From: Gliomastix tumulicola
Lineage: Eukaryota > Ascomycota > Sordariomycetes > Hypocreales > Bionectriaceae
Assembly: GCA_001599755.1 (NCBI GenBank)
Contig: BCHX01000003.1
Location: 868,001 to 932,000, forward strand
Reading direction: 5' to 3'
Length of the DNA stretch: 64,000 nucleotides
Shown: piece by piece, positions 22,629-33,253 of the stretch
How the letters are laid out: each line of letters opens with the position of its first letter
Position numbering within the stretch: the stretch's first letter is position 1
Position numbers and translations under genes: made by a program
The notes under the pieces: model-generated
What the model was told of the DNA's origin: nothing
Databases searched by the model: none
Seen by the model: the letters and a program-made list of their open reading frames with translations, nothing else

Positions 22629-23813
22629 TTACAGTGGTTGTTCCTGGTCGTCCTTCCGCGCCTGGTCGCCGAGCGGCCATCGGACCTCCAGCTCGCGCAG
22701 CAGACGCGAGTACATGAAGAGCATGCACCCGCTCTGGATAAAGGTCCAGACGCCGCGGGGCCCGACGCCGCGGAACCAGCCGGCGATGCCCTCGGTCCGG
22801 TAGATGACGCGTAGGCCGCGGATGACCGACGATGTGTGCAGGTTCATGGCGCCGGGCCGCGGGCGGTGCGTGCTCGGTGAGGACGTGGAGATGTGCCGCT
22901 TCTGCGGGTTGGGGTCCTTGCCCTTGGTCGAGGCCGCCGGATCGTTGACCTGCGTCTGCAGGCGTGTCTTGACGACGTCGAGCGGGCAGGTGATCGTCCC
23001 TGCCAGTCCACCAGCCGCGGCGCCCGTCAGGAGCTCCAAGGGAACACCGATGTCGCGGCTCTGCTGGTACCGCCTGGCCCAGGTCTGGAACTGCTCCCAG
23101 AACATGAACTGCAGCGCGGAGAACGGCAGGTCGCGGTAGAGGGTGGCCTTGTAGCCGTGGAAGAGGGCGGCAACGCCCTCCGTTCGGACGATCGTGCGGG
23201 CGGCGTCGATGGTGCCGCGGTAGTTGTACCCGGACTTGAAGTGCGTGTTGTTGTAGCGGCCCTGGAGCTGCAGACGGGTCTTCAGGACCTCGGAGGGCAC
23301 GTAGACGAAGGAGGCCGCCAGATCGCCGACGAAACCTGTCGAATATTGTCAGTGAAAACACAGATCATGATCGAGGATGAGGGCGCTACACACCAGCCGA
23401 GAGATAAGCCAGGTGCTGCTGCAGACCATAGTCCAGCAGAACCCGCTTACTCCATTCGTACGTGCCGAAGAAGAGCACCGTCCCCGGGAACGAGCCTCCT
23501 AACGCAGGTATCCAGCCGCCGTATAGGCCTCTGCGGATGCCCTCCTGCCTCCATATCGTGTAGTACGTCTGGCCGAGGGATGTGTATTTCGACGGGACGT
23601 GGGGGTCGCCCTGCTGCCGCGTCTTGACTGTGTCGAGCGAGTGCATGAGCATGTCGCCCATTGAGCCGCCGATCCCGCCCGCTAGCATAGCCTTGAGATT
23701 CACACATATGTCAGCCAACCCTCCCTTTTCCGTCTGTCCTCCAGAATGGCCAAGCTTACATGGGGGTACGGCGGACGTCCCTCGGACTCGACATCTTCGT
23801 CCGCGAGACCCAT
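22629..23813 (-). CDS. Mitochondrial carrier, MME1 (YMR166C)-like
   Basis: SLC25 family inner-membrane carrier most like yeast Mme1, reported as a mitochondrial magnesium exporter. Three exons on the minus strand: 23813-23760, 23691-23394, 23335-22629 (introns 68 and 58 nt; donors GTAAGC and GTGTGT), 352 aa, close to the yeast length. The first join restores EGRPPYPHAMLAGGIGG, the second LAYLSAGFVGDLAASFVYVPSEVLK. Signatures SLDTVK, PSEVLK and PLDVVK open the three repeats. A loop rich in Ser/Pro/His (HISTSSPSTHRPRPG) lies in repeat three. The start ATG at 23813 is the last possible one; the same frame stays open about 190 bp upstream without another ATG, so a further 5' exon adding an N-terminal extension is likely. 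A longer unspliced frame through intron 1 was judged spurious. Confidence 0.82.
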
Positions 23814-24566
23814 AGTAGGGCTGCCTATAACCTCCCTGATCTCTCTGTCCGGCAGTCGTCGAGGTGGCGATATGGCATGCTGAACTCTCCGGAGGGAGGA
23901 GCCAACGCCCGGGAGGTTGTTTGCGCGGCCTCGCTCTCCCGATGGGCCGTGTCTCGTGCGCGCGCGCAGCTGTCGTCGAGTGTAGGTTCGGGCGTGCGTC
24001 AGAGATGGATAATTGTCTCTCTTGTCGTCGTCGTCGTCGGTGGTGTTCGTCTATCCGCCTGTATGGAGTCGTGCCGAGAACGAGTGAAAGAGGAGTCGGC
24101 GTATGATCGTGGGGAAAAAAGACGTTGAGGTTGGATGGGAGGTTCGGAAATCCCTGATGCAATGTGCTGCCCGGGCTGCGATATTTCGTACCAGGGAATA
24201 TTTTTTACTGGGTCTGGATCTACGGCCTCCGGAAGAGTTGGTCCGTGCGCCATCGTCTGCTTATCAAGTTCATGACGATGAATCTGCGAGCGTCACAGAC
24301 ACTCGTAAATATTCACAAAATGATGAAGTCAACTGATGGAATGGTAAATTAAACTGAGGAGTGTTTCTTGACCCCATCTTGCCAGAAGGGATCTTGATAT
24401 GAAGATCTCGGCCATGCAATGGTCTCTGACTCTTCGAGGTTCGGACGTCCGTCAGAACTGACTCTGCCGTAAGAAGACCAAAACACCGAACCGCTCGGAC
24501 ATTAGAGATATAGTTGTCAGTACGTATACAGTAGTAATACATGTCGAAATTTGTACATGCGCCCGC
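23814..24566. other. Intergenic upstream of MME1-like gene
   Basis: This 753 bp holds the probable 5' part (leader or unresolved first exon) of the carrier gene and the 3' flank of IMP2. From about 23814 to 24000 one minus-strand frame is open and in phase with the carrier but has no ATG. Confidence 0.5.
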
Positions 24567-25181
24567 TCAGCTCAGCAGTGGCCGCTCATGATCTCGCCAG
24601 TCAATCGGTCCAAACTTGTTGAAAGGGTAGACGATATGCGTCACCCTGCCCGTTACCAGTCGCTTTGAGACAGGCCCGTACGTATTGCTGTCCAGACTTG
24701 ATCCAGGCGGCCCATCGCCCTCTACCCAGACGTGTCCTGGAGGTATCTTGGCCGTCTTGTAGGGATACGGGTGCTTCGTCTTGATGACATCGCCAGCCAG
24801 GGCGACGACCCTCTTGACCGCGATGACCTCGGGATGAAGCGGACTCCTGTTTGATGCTGAATCAGCACTCCAACCAACCCTTCTCTCATGCATCTCAGCC
24901 TCCAGCTCGACCTACCTCAGCGTCACAATCATCCCCCTCTCCAGATCCCGCTGCGGCGCCCACTTCACGTTGAGCACCACGTCCCTCCGCAGCGTCGAGT
25001 CCTTGTCCGAGTTGATGAGCGGGTACATGGACGGTCCGTCGACAAGCGTGAGCTCGGCCACGTGCAGGTTGAACCAGGCCACCACGGGAATCCACGTCGC
25101 GGCGCCGATGAGGTTGAGCGTCACGGCCCGGGAGACGCCTGACATGTTACGCGCCCGTGTCCATAACGAGCGGAGGACCAT
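24567..25181 (-). CDS. IMP2: Mitochondrial inner membrane protease subunit 2
   Basis: Membrane-bound S26 signal peptidase subunit that removes sorting signals of intermembrane-space proteins (with IMP1). Two exons on the minus strand, 25181-24916 and 24846-24567; 69-nt intron, donor GTAGGT, acceptor ACAG; 181 aa. One transmembrane segment (about residues 22-38) precedes the catalytic Ser in DGPSMYP (Ser51). The catalytic Lys is in EVIAVKRVVALAGD (Lys100), restored just after the splice, followed by the S26 box VWVEGDGPPGSSLDSNTYGP. Size and motif order are those of IMP2 rather than IMP1 (no PGD-x-x-x-x-SxDSR with the IMP1-type tail). A second in-frame Met at residue 13 is an alternative start. 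Confidence 0.9.
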
Positions 25182-25824
25182 GGCGCCTCATCCAGTCGGC
25201 TGTCTAGGTTAAATACACAGCCTTGGATGTTGTGTTGGGTTTAGTTGAAGGTCGGTTAGCGTGCAATGTGTGAAAAGTCGAGGTGAGTTTCATCAAGCTC
25301 TGGGTTCAAGGCGACTGACTCTTGATCCACTTTTTACATAAACCCGGTTCAACGTCCCAAGTACGGAGGTATTAATTACTGCTCAACTGAATTCCAGCAC
25401 GCCATTATTCAGGAAGCCTTGTCTTTTCCTTGTGATTTTACAATTTGACCAACGTTCAATTGTCTCGTCTCTAATTTCCATCAAAGCCCAGACTTGAAAG
25501 ACTACATGTCCCGTCAGCCGCTGGGGCTACATAAATATCAAATACGTAGCATCGTGATGGTTGAAACTAAACCCGCCGTCCGTTCCCGGTTCTCAAGACA
25601 TGTGCGCCGCCCAAGGCAAAATGACCCTTGCTTTTGTTCCGCAACCTCCAACTTCCCGTCTATTGCTCGTGATCCCGCTGCGTGCGCCGCAATCTCAACC
25701 GCTTGAAGGCACCTGTGTCATTCGAGCATCCGTCTCCGCAATGAGCCAGCAAATGAGCACTCAGTGATGTCTTGCGTCAGCGAATGGATGTCTTTTCATA
25801 TCCTGTCCTGCATCTCGTGTGTGC
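25182..25824. other. Intergenic: IMP2 promoter and eIF2alpha 3' region
   Basis: This 643 bp has no supportable gene. It includes the promoter of IMP2 and the 3' flank of the eIF2alpha gene, both on the minus strand. Confidence 0.6.
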
Positions 25825-26975
25825 TTAGATGGTCTCAGGGATGTTGTCGTCGCTGTCGGAAACACTCTCGTCACCGCTGACTTCGGCGTTCTCGCGCTCA
25901 CGCTTCTCCATCAGGGCCTGCAGCTCGGCGTCGTCGCTCTCCGTCACAGCCTTGGGCTCCATCTTCACGACCAGGTTGCCGCCAGCCCCCTCGATGCTCC
26001 CGCGGATGTCAACGATGGCCTCCTCCAGCCGGCTGATACCCGTGTTCTTGTCTAGGCAGGTGTTGGTGAGGACGTAGAGCGGCGGCGAGACCAGCTTGAC
26101 CTTGACCTGTGCGTCCTCGGTGTTCTTCTCCTCGGCCTTGCGAAGGGCGGCCTTGACGGCGTCGATACCCTCGTATCCGAAGCACGTGACCTCGATATCG
26201 GCGCGGACCTTGGTGGGCTGGGGTGTGAGGCGCTTGCTGATGTATAGCTTCAGCTCGTCGGCGACTGGTGTGGTGGGGAAGGTGATGTCGTCCCAGACTT
26301 CGGGGTTTCTGCAAATATGGTCAGCGGAGTGTTTTCGATACTGGAACGATCCCCCCGCTACTACTGACGTGATGGAGAGCTTGAAGGCATCGATCGAGTG
26401 GCCGAACTTTCGGTTCAGAGGCCATGCTATGCTCTCGTATAGGGTCTCGATGGGGGTGTTGGTCTTCTCGGCCACATGGCGCATAATGGAGTGCACCATC
26501 TTGCTCTTGTTGTACCGCTCCTCGCACTTGACGATATCCTCAGGAGACACTCGGCGCTTCGAAAGATCGATGTATCCTGCTTCCAGTCAGACCAACGCTC
26601 TGCTGTAATTTCCTCGTGCACGGAGCTCTTCTCAACGCACCCTTCTCCTTGTCGACTCTCAGCACGACCACGACCTCATTTCGCCCGACTCGGATGAGCT
26701 TCTGGATGGATCGAATACGTCGGCGGGACAGTTCCGAAAGCAAGATCATGCCGTCAATGTTATCGTACTCGAGGAGCTTAACATAGGCACCCATTTCGGC
26801 GATCTACACCTGTGTGTTAGGCATCTTCTCTCAACTCTGGCTGGGCGAGCGGAAGCGCCAAGGCATCGGCGCCCGCTCTCCTCTTCGCGACACGAACCTG
26901 CTTGACATTGACCATGACAAAGCTGTCGATTTCGGGATATTTCTCCTCGTAGAAGCGGCAGTTCATTAACGACAT
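25825..26975 (-). CDS. SUI2: Translation initiation factor eIF2 alpha subunit
   Basis: Alpha subunit of the eIF2 GTPase that delivers initiator tRNA to the 40S ribosome; target of eIF2alpha kinases such as CPC-3/Gcn2. Four exons on the minus strand: 26975-26898, 26803-26641, 26576-26369, 26308-25825; introns 94, 64 and 60 nt; 310 aa (yeast 304). The S1 domain covers about residues 15-90 with VMVNVKQIAEMGAYVKLLEYD. The regulatory phosphosite is in LLSELSRRRIRSIQK (Ser52 counting Met, i.e. classical Ser51). The helical domain and the C-terminal alpha/beta domain (IEVTCFGYEGIDAVKAALRKAE, SPPLYVLTNTCLDKNTGI) follow, and the acidic tail ends DSDDNIPETI. Every exon join restores a conserved block. 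It shares a 528 bp divergent promoter with BUB3. Confidence 0.97.
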
Positions 26976-27503
26976 CTTGGCGGTATTGCTCGCGGCGCGA
27001 TCTCGTTAGGAAGAATAGGTTGGGCTTGGTCGGCCGGGGGGGGAAAGGTAAGGCAGGGCGGAGGTGGGGGATGACGGATCCCAAGCGACTTCGTTCGTCG
27101 TTCCGATGCGCGGGTCGCTGCTGGTTATGAATTTCGAGAATTCGGCGTCCTGGAAGTGTCGAGTTTCTGCTGCCGTGACTGTGGACGTCGTGCAGGCGGT
27201 TCGTGTGCGTTTTGCGTGCTTCGTTACTTGCTCGCAAACTTCAGTTGGGAGGAGTCATAATTTTATATTTTGCACTGCAAAGCGAGAGAAAGATGGTGGG
27301 GTGTGGCGGGGTGTGTGGCTGCCCAAGTCACTGGTGCACTCGCGCTTTAGGTTGTGGCAGAGAGTGGCTGGGTCCATCTTTGGTGGAGGCTGAGGCTGCA
27401 AGATTTCCGCGATTAAGCTATCAACACGTGACTGCAGCTTGTAAACATTCGACATTGTGCTTCCCGCGATCGAAGTCCTTGATTCACCAACAATCAATTG
27501 GCC
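26976..27503. other. Divergent promoter region, eIF2alpha / BUB3
   Basis: This 528 bp separates the start codons of two housekeeping genes. No TATA box is evident on either side. No coding signal. Confidence 0.65.
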
Positions 27504-28671
27504 ATGGCTCCAGGTAAATTCCTCTCCCAGAAAGCTTTGCCGAGATACAAAGAGACTGATTTCGAGGTTTAGCAACGCAATTCGAGCTTTCGCCCCCGCC
27601 TGGCGACGCGGTGTCGGGCCTCGCCTTTGCGCGATCGTCGCCAAACAGACTCCTGGTGGCATCCTGGGACAAGTTCCTGTACGCCTACGACGTCTCTGGT
27701 GGCCCAGATACGGCGCACCTCGTCAAGAAGTACGAGCATAGGGCACCGGTATTGGATGTCAGCTTCGGCGACAGCGACGATGTCGCTTACACAGCAGGCA
27801 TGGACTGGGTGGTGAACCAGGTGGACCTCAACACAGGCGAGCTCACAGCTCTGAGCAAGCACGCTGCGCCAGTGCGCTGCGTCGCATACAGCCCGGAGTA
27901 CAGTATGAACTATCAGCCTCTCTATGAGACCCGAACCTGGCATCTGACTGACTCCGTTTCGCAGAAATCCTGGTCTCCGCATCATGGGACTGTAGCCTTA
28001 ACCTACACAACACCGCCGACCCCTCCCGCGGGCCTATCCGTATCCCCCTTCCCGCCAAGCCTCACGCACTCGCCGCCAGCCCTTCCAAGGTCGTCGTCGC
28101 CATGACCGGCCGCATCATCAACATCTACGACCTCGGCGCTATTCAGAGCCTGTTCAGCACAGGAGGCACCGATCTGAAGCCCTGGCAACAGCGTGAATCC
28201 TCACTGAGGTATCTCACCCGCGCCGTTGCATGCATGCCTAACGACGCCGGCTACGCGACGAGCAGCATCGAGGGTCGAGTGGCGGTCGAGTGGTTCGAGG
28301 ACACGGCCGAGTCGCAGGCGCGCAAATACGCCTTCAAGTGCCATAGGCAAGCGGCGCTGGACGGTGACGGAGACATCGTGTACCCGGTCAACTCCCTTGT
28401 CTTCCACCCCGTGCACGGAACATTCGCCTCTGGAGGCGGCGACAGCACGGTGGCGCTGTGGGATGCCGAGGCGAAGAGGAGGCTAAAACAGTACCAGAAG
28501 TTCCCCAACAGTGTCGCTGCCCTGGCTTTCTCCAACAACGGGAAGTACCTTGCCATCGGTGTGTGCCCTGGCTTCGAAACGGGCCAAGAGGACTACAGTG
28601 GCGCAGGTCAGACCTCCGTCTTGATTCGAGAGCTTGGAGAAAACGAAGCCAAGGGCAAGGGCGCAAAATAG
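27504..28671 (+). CDS. BUB3: Spindle checkpoint WD40 protein Bub3
   Basis: WD40 propeller of the mitotic checkpoint that binds Bub1/Mad3 and phosphorylated MELT repeats at kinetochores. Three exons: 27504-27513 (only 10 nt, ATG GCT CCA G), 27573-27902, 27965-28671; introns 59 and 62 nt; 348 aa. Joins restore MAPATQFELSPPPGDAVSGL and YSPEYKILVSASWDCSLNLH. Blades carry SWDKFLYAYDV, GMDWVVNQVDL, SASWDCSLNLH and GGGDSTVALWDAEAKRRLKQY. The Bub3-specific block RYLTRAVACMPNDAGYATSS and EGRVAVEWFED is complete. The C-terminus ends in a Lys/Gly-rich tail. The tiny first exon is supported by a proper donor (GTAAAT), branch (GACTGAT) and the match of the joined N-terminus to Bub3 proteins. Confidence 0.95.
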
Positions 28672-28986
28672 TCTAAGTGATTCAAACGTGGTCGCGCTGG
28701 GATTGGCGTTGGGCGCTTGAGACGATATCACGGGATTCAAAATAATCAAGCAATGGTCTGGAATTGAGTATGGTAACTTGTTACGCATATGTCTCCCAGT
28801 TGACTGGCCACGGTGCCTAGATTGGTAGCAGATTTGGTGGTCGCCCCCGAACTTGCACCTTTGATATTTGCCCCCAATCCCATCCTGGGTCTCACTTGCT
28901 TACTCCCCGACGCTTCTCACACCGGGCTGAGCGCCACTCAACGTCCTGATTTGAACGACTGTTCTGGTGAACCATCGTCAATATCT
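28672..28986. other. Intergenic, 3' flanks of BUB3 and small gene
   Basis: This 315 bp between two convergent genes shows nothing beyond expected 3' UTR sequence. Confidence 0.5.
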
Positions 28987-29370
28987 TTACCAGTTCTCCG
29001 CTGTAGTTTTCGGTCTGGTCATTCGCCGCGGAGTGCTTGGAGAAGCCTCATCATCATCGAAACCGTCTCGGCACTGAGATGCTGTATCTGCAGCCTTGTG
29101 ACTGATCTGCCGTTGAGGTGGAATCCGGAAGTCCCTGATTCGAATGCCACGGTGGAAGACATACTTCCCCTTCGTTACAATATCCCTCGGAGCGTTCGCG
29201 GGCAGCGACTTGAGCTCTTTCTTTGGTTTACCCTGTGGCTTGGTATTGATGGATCCGGGTGTGTATTTCGTGGCTGGGAGAAAAACGCCTGCTATACTTA
29301 TGAGTCACTTGACTTGCGAGGGCGAGGTGGATAAAACACTCAGACCTTCTCCTGAACTGGCCCCCGCCAT
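28987..29370 (-). CDS. Probable small basic protein, two exons
   Basis: Unrecognised. On the minus strand, 29370-29346 and 29291-28987 join through a 54-nt intron (donor GTCTGA, acceptor TATAG) to give 109 aa. Exon 2 alone is an open frame of about 100 codons without internal ATG near its start. The product reads like a real protein: GVFLPATKYTPGS, a Lys-rich segment PKKELKSLPANAPRDIV, then TKGKYVFHRGIRIRDFRIP, an acidic-Ser stretch FDDDEASPSTP and a basic end RRMTRPKTTAENW. The donor is weak, and the first exon could lie elsewhere. I know no function. Convergent with BUB3. Confidence 0.4.
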
Positions 29371-30289
29371 GATTTCCTCGTCTCGAATTCCTTCTAATTT
29401 TCGCCTCTTGGGAAACCTGCTCGCGCCATCGTGTATTTGGAGCGAGCCAAGTTCACGAATTCCCTTTCTGCAGTGCCCCGTGGCTGCATCATCGCTTCAT
29501 CGATTTCAGCTGTCCCTGGTTCCTGGTGACTAGAATAGTTCGCATTACCTACCTTAGGTGGTTGGAATTTTGACTGTTTTGGGTGATTGAGGACACCTGC
29601 GACGCTTGATCCGGTGGTATACGAGGCTGAGCTCTCGAAGGAAGACTAAGGGAACGGCAGACAATTTGGCGATCCTCATCGGACGCTGGCAAGCTCTTGA
29701 CTCTGTTCATTTTGGGCTTTTGCGGTTTCCCCATGGCAGATGCATGAACTTGAGGAGGTGTATTTGTGGTGACTGGTGTGCTGTGTCTTCCTTCTCCAGC
29801 GATTCAATGAGCGGGGAGATACACTCTTATTGTTTGTTTCCTGGACAGGCAGGAACGACCCCAGCCCTGACTGCACCTTCCTCTCCTTCGTCTGATGTGA
29901 CCACAGCACGCAAGTGGGGAAGGGACAATGGGAATCAGGGCTATTCATTGCACCTTCCTCCCTGTGTTCCATTCACAGACCCGTTCAGGCGTGACTGCGC
30001 CGGGTATGAATTGTCTTTATTCTTGGTCGTCCTAGGATGCCTCTTCTTCGCGGAACTAACATGAAAACTCGACCAAACATCACACGCGCAAGGATTTTGT
30101 CGACCCATCCTGACGAGAGCAGTGAGCTCGAAGCTCTCCCTGATCACCATCTTCGCTTCCCGAACCTCTCATGCTCGTCTCTCCAATATGGCCTAGGCAT
30201 TGGCGGATTTGGTAGCCAACGCCAGCAATAGGACTTGAGACGAACCCCCCATTCTCCTCCTTTCGCGGGCGTGATCGGCTTCCAGACAC
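29371..30289. other. Intergenic, nothing recognised
   Basis: This 919 bp contains the presumed promoter of the small minus-strand gene and the 3' flank of the aldo-keto reductase. Open frames here look random. Confidence 0.5.
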
Positions 30290-31727
30290 TCAGCCACATG
30301 GATTCTTCACCAGCTGAAGTTTTGGACTCACCTGAGGTTCGGGCACGTAGTCAAACGTGCCGGCCATGTCTAAAATCGATAGTCTCTGAGGGACATCCGG
30401 GATAGTCTTCCCCCAGATCAAGGTGTGAGGGAATCCAAGTTCGAAGGGCACGCTCGACTCGATCATGCCTAGGTCATCAGCAGACAACTCCATAGTCAGG
30501 GCCTCGATGTTGACCTTGAGATGGTCCACCTTGCGCCCACTGACAATTGGGAAGACGTATGGTGCTTTATGCATCACGTATGCTAGGGCGACACTGGTGA
30601 CGGTCGAGTTGAGGCGTTTTGCAATGGTCTCTAGAGCGTGGCTGACTCTGACATCATTCTCGCGGGCGGGCTCGCGACCGTCGTGGGACAGCCTTTGCTC
30701 TTCTGTCTTGAAGTTGCCGCCTCCAAGGGCGCCCCAAACGACAATCCCCATGCCCTCGTCCTTGCACATGGGTACGATGTCGCGCTCAATATCACGACAA
30801 GCAGCCGACCATAGGCCTTGATAGACGGAGAACGTCCTCAAGCCGTGATTTCTGGCATACTCGTTGGCTTTGCTACGATCGAATCAGCATGCTATGCGCG
30901 ACGAGATCCCAGCGATCAAGCATGGAAACACACCTAACAACCCACGCGGGGGCGTCGCTGATGCCAAGATACAACACCTTGCCCGAGGCAACGAGATGGT
31001 TCAAAGACTGCATTAGTTCCGAAATGGAGGTGCTGTAGTCCCACCAGTGGACATACAACTGAACCCAGGAGTCAGTAACGAGTTTGCACGAGGCCGGCTT
31101 CCAAACAAACCAAGTCGATGTAGTCCGTCTGCAGCTTGTGCAAGCTGGCATTGACGGACGTGACGAGGCTTTTGGTCCCATTCCCGCTGAAGTTGGCCAT
31201 GACGTGGGGATGCCCGGGCCCAGCCTCAAAATTGGTGCTATACTTGGTCGCAATGACTGCGCATATCGAGGTCAGCTGGGCGTGCTCGCCCCCAAAAACC
31301 TCGAGCGGATTGACCTAGCTGATCGCGAATGCCACGTCTCTTCATCCACTCGCCTATCCATTTCTCGGACTCCTGGAATTGGTAGTTATTCGATGTGTCG
31401 ATGAAGTTGCCTGGCTGGTTAGCTGAAAGGAATGCTTGAAGCGCTCCGGACGATACACACCTCCCTGCTCGAAGTAGAAATCCAGAATGCTCTCGCTGGT
31501 GGTCTGATCGCACTTTCCTATGTAATCCTTCCTGCGGTGGTCGGATTGTTAGGTATTGATCAATTCACTGGCTGCTCGTCATTCCGAATCTCGCCGTCTC
31601 ACCAACTATCACCAAAATTCATCGCGCCGAGGCATATGGGGCTGACCCTGATGGCGGCGTGTGGAGAGAGCAAGCGATAGCGACCGAGGGGACTGACTGG
31701 CAATGGAGCGTCTGGCAGAAGTGTCAT
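30290..31727 (-). CDS. Aldo-keto reductase, norsolorinic-acid-reductase-like (AKR9 type)
   Basis: NADPH-dependent aldehyde/ketone reductase with a TIM barrel. Six exons on the minus strand: 31727-31603, 31531-31461, 31410-31315, 31256-31111, 31058-30934, 30872-30290; five introns of 50-71 nt; 381 aa, normal for this group. Joins restore CLGAMNFGDSWKDYIGKCDQ, EQGGNFIDTSNNYQ, RDQLVIATKYSTNFEAGPG, DYIDLLYVHWWDYSTS and WVVSKANEYARNHGLRTFSV. The catalytic tetrad is visible: Asp70, Tyr75, Lys102 and His150. The cofactor end carries VYQGLWSAACRDIERDI and PIVSGRKVDHLKVNIEAL. The closest named relatives are StcV/NorB-type and yeast AAD reductases, but no toxin or polyketide cluster surrounds it, so the substrate is unknown. 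A strong GTGAGT donor 42 nt before the stop suggests the 3' end may be spliced further. It has more introns than its neighbours. Confidence 0.87.
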
Positions 31728-32183
31728 GTTGGCAAAGAGAGACACGCAGGGAATGCAGACGACGATGCTGAACGAAAGACGTGGGTGGCGGATCTCGAGG
31801 AAAACAACGAATGTGGGATCAATAAGGATTCACGTTGGGCGACCTAAGTCAAGTGCGGGCGATTGCACATGTTTTTGTGTGGCATGAGGCAGAAGGAGCA
31901 CTGCTACGTAATCTTTGGAAAAAGGCGCGATGTGGTTGAGATGCTCCTGCAGCATCGCAAATCGGCGCTTGTTGGCAAGTGCGCAAGTATGAGCCTCTCC
32001 CGCGGCCTAGCAGACCTCCCCCATGCTTCCATCGAGCAGCGAGCCATGACATCGCGACGGCGTCGGCCCCTCCACTGTCCACAGCGCTGGATCTCACCCT
32101 CCTCTCACCTTGCCCTCACCTCAGGCAGCCCGAAGCCATTTAGGTCCAATTGATCCTGCCATCTTTCACCGGGGGACACCATG
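31728..32183. other. Intergenic: AKR promoter
   Basis: This 456 bp upstream of the minus-strand reductase shows no gene. Open frames in this stretch were judged random. Confidence 0.5.
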
Positions 32184-32362
32184 AGCCCCGTGGCTCAGTG
32201 GTTAATCCCCCGGTATCGTAGATCGTAACGTGCTAGCTATGCTTCGTTGTGGTCCCGTGTTCAATCCCTCGTGTGACTGTTCCCTTTTCGTAGTGTAAAA
32301 ACCTGCCCCCATCCGAGGTTTTTCGTAGCCTGCATCCCTTCGGGGATCAGGTGAGCTTTTTT
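32184..32362 (+). ncRNA. Candidate Pol III transcript or tRNA-derived SINE
   Basis: An A-box-like element (TGGCTCAGTGGTTA, 32191-32204) and a B-box-like element (GTGTTCAATCC, 32257-32267) are spaced as in Pol III genes. Downstream, AAAAACCT at 32297-32304 pairs with AGGTTTTT at 32316-32323, and ATCCC-TTCG-GGGAT at 32334-32347 is a perfect hairpin with a stable UUCG tetraloop. A run of six T at 32357-32362 could terminate Pol III. The sequence does not fold as a normal tRNA: the acceptor, D and T stems do not pair. It could be a degraded tRNA, a SINE copy, or an unrecognised small RNA gene. Confidence 0.4.
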
Positions 32363-33253
32363 GTCGATTGAATTATTTGTTTTACCTTTTTTTTGCTGTG
32401 GTTTATCATTGATCGTTACGTGAATGAATATTGCACGGAAAAGGGGACGCCCCCTCTGAGATTTGACTGGTGCGTGCCTCTTGGGAGGAAAGCCGCTTAT
32501 CGCACGCGACCTGAGAGCCATTTCCCGGCTTGCACCGTCTGATATCATGATCAAGGAGTAGACTCCTTGATATTAAAGTCATTCTATACGGTTGATCGAC
32601 AGTCCAGTCGGCTCAACGGCGTCATGGCCCATATCTCAGCCAACATCAGGAGGATAGCTCGGGAGCTACGCCAGGCCAGGGGCTCGCGAGGTCTGACACC
32701 GAAGGAGGCGGATGAATCTGATCTCGAAAATGGGCTCAAAATATGACAATTTGAAGGCTATAGATGGATGCCTGCTCTCCTATAGCCTCAGTGTCTTCAT
32801 GGTCGTGAGATGTTAAAAGGGATGAACACCCGTCGGAGAGAGCCACATTGGGGGCGTCATAACATTGCTTTCAATATCGATTGCGACTGCGCGATGTTAG
32901 TACTAGCTTCTCCACATAGAAGTCTATACGTCTTACGATTCCATACTTATCTGTAATGTCGGGCGAGCGAGTGCATTGAATCTTTTCGCAAAGGAGGAAG
33001 ACGACTTGCGATATCAGACGAGGTTGAAAGGGGAGATATATGTTATGTAAGCAAGAGTGGATCCGATAGTCTCGATTAGTCGCTGGTTTTTTTGGGAGCA
33101 AGAAAAATCCACCTCGTCCATCCTCATCATACGACACGACACGCATAGAGAGGGGACGACCACGTCCTGAATAACCGTCATTTTCGTCATCGAATGGCGG
33201 ACACAAGGCTCCCGCATGTGCGCCACCATTGATTGGCGCCCCCTGCGTTCTCA
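32363..33253. other. Intergenic upstream of the 816-aa protein gene
   Basis: This 891 bp has no firm gene. A second T-run at about 32387-32394 follows the Pol III-like element. A short ORF of 40 codons (32624-32746) with a basic helical first half is the only coding hint; it may be an upstream ORF or chance. Confidence 0.45.

Noticed and set aside
32184..32270. Functional nuclear tRNA gene
   Set aside because: A and B boxes are present but the acceptor, D and T stems do not pair, so it is not an ordinary tRNA.
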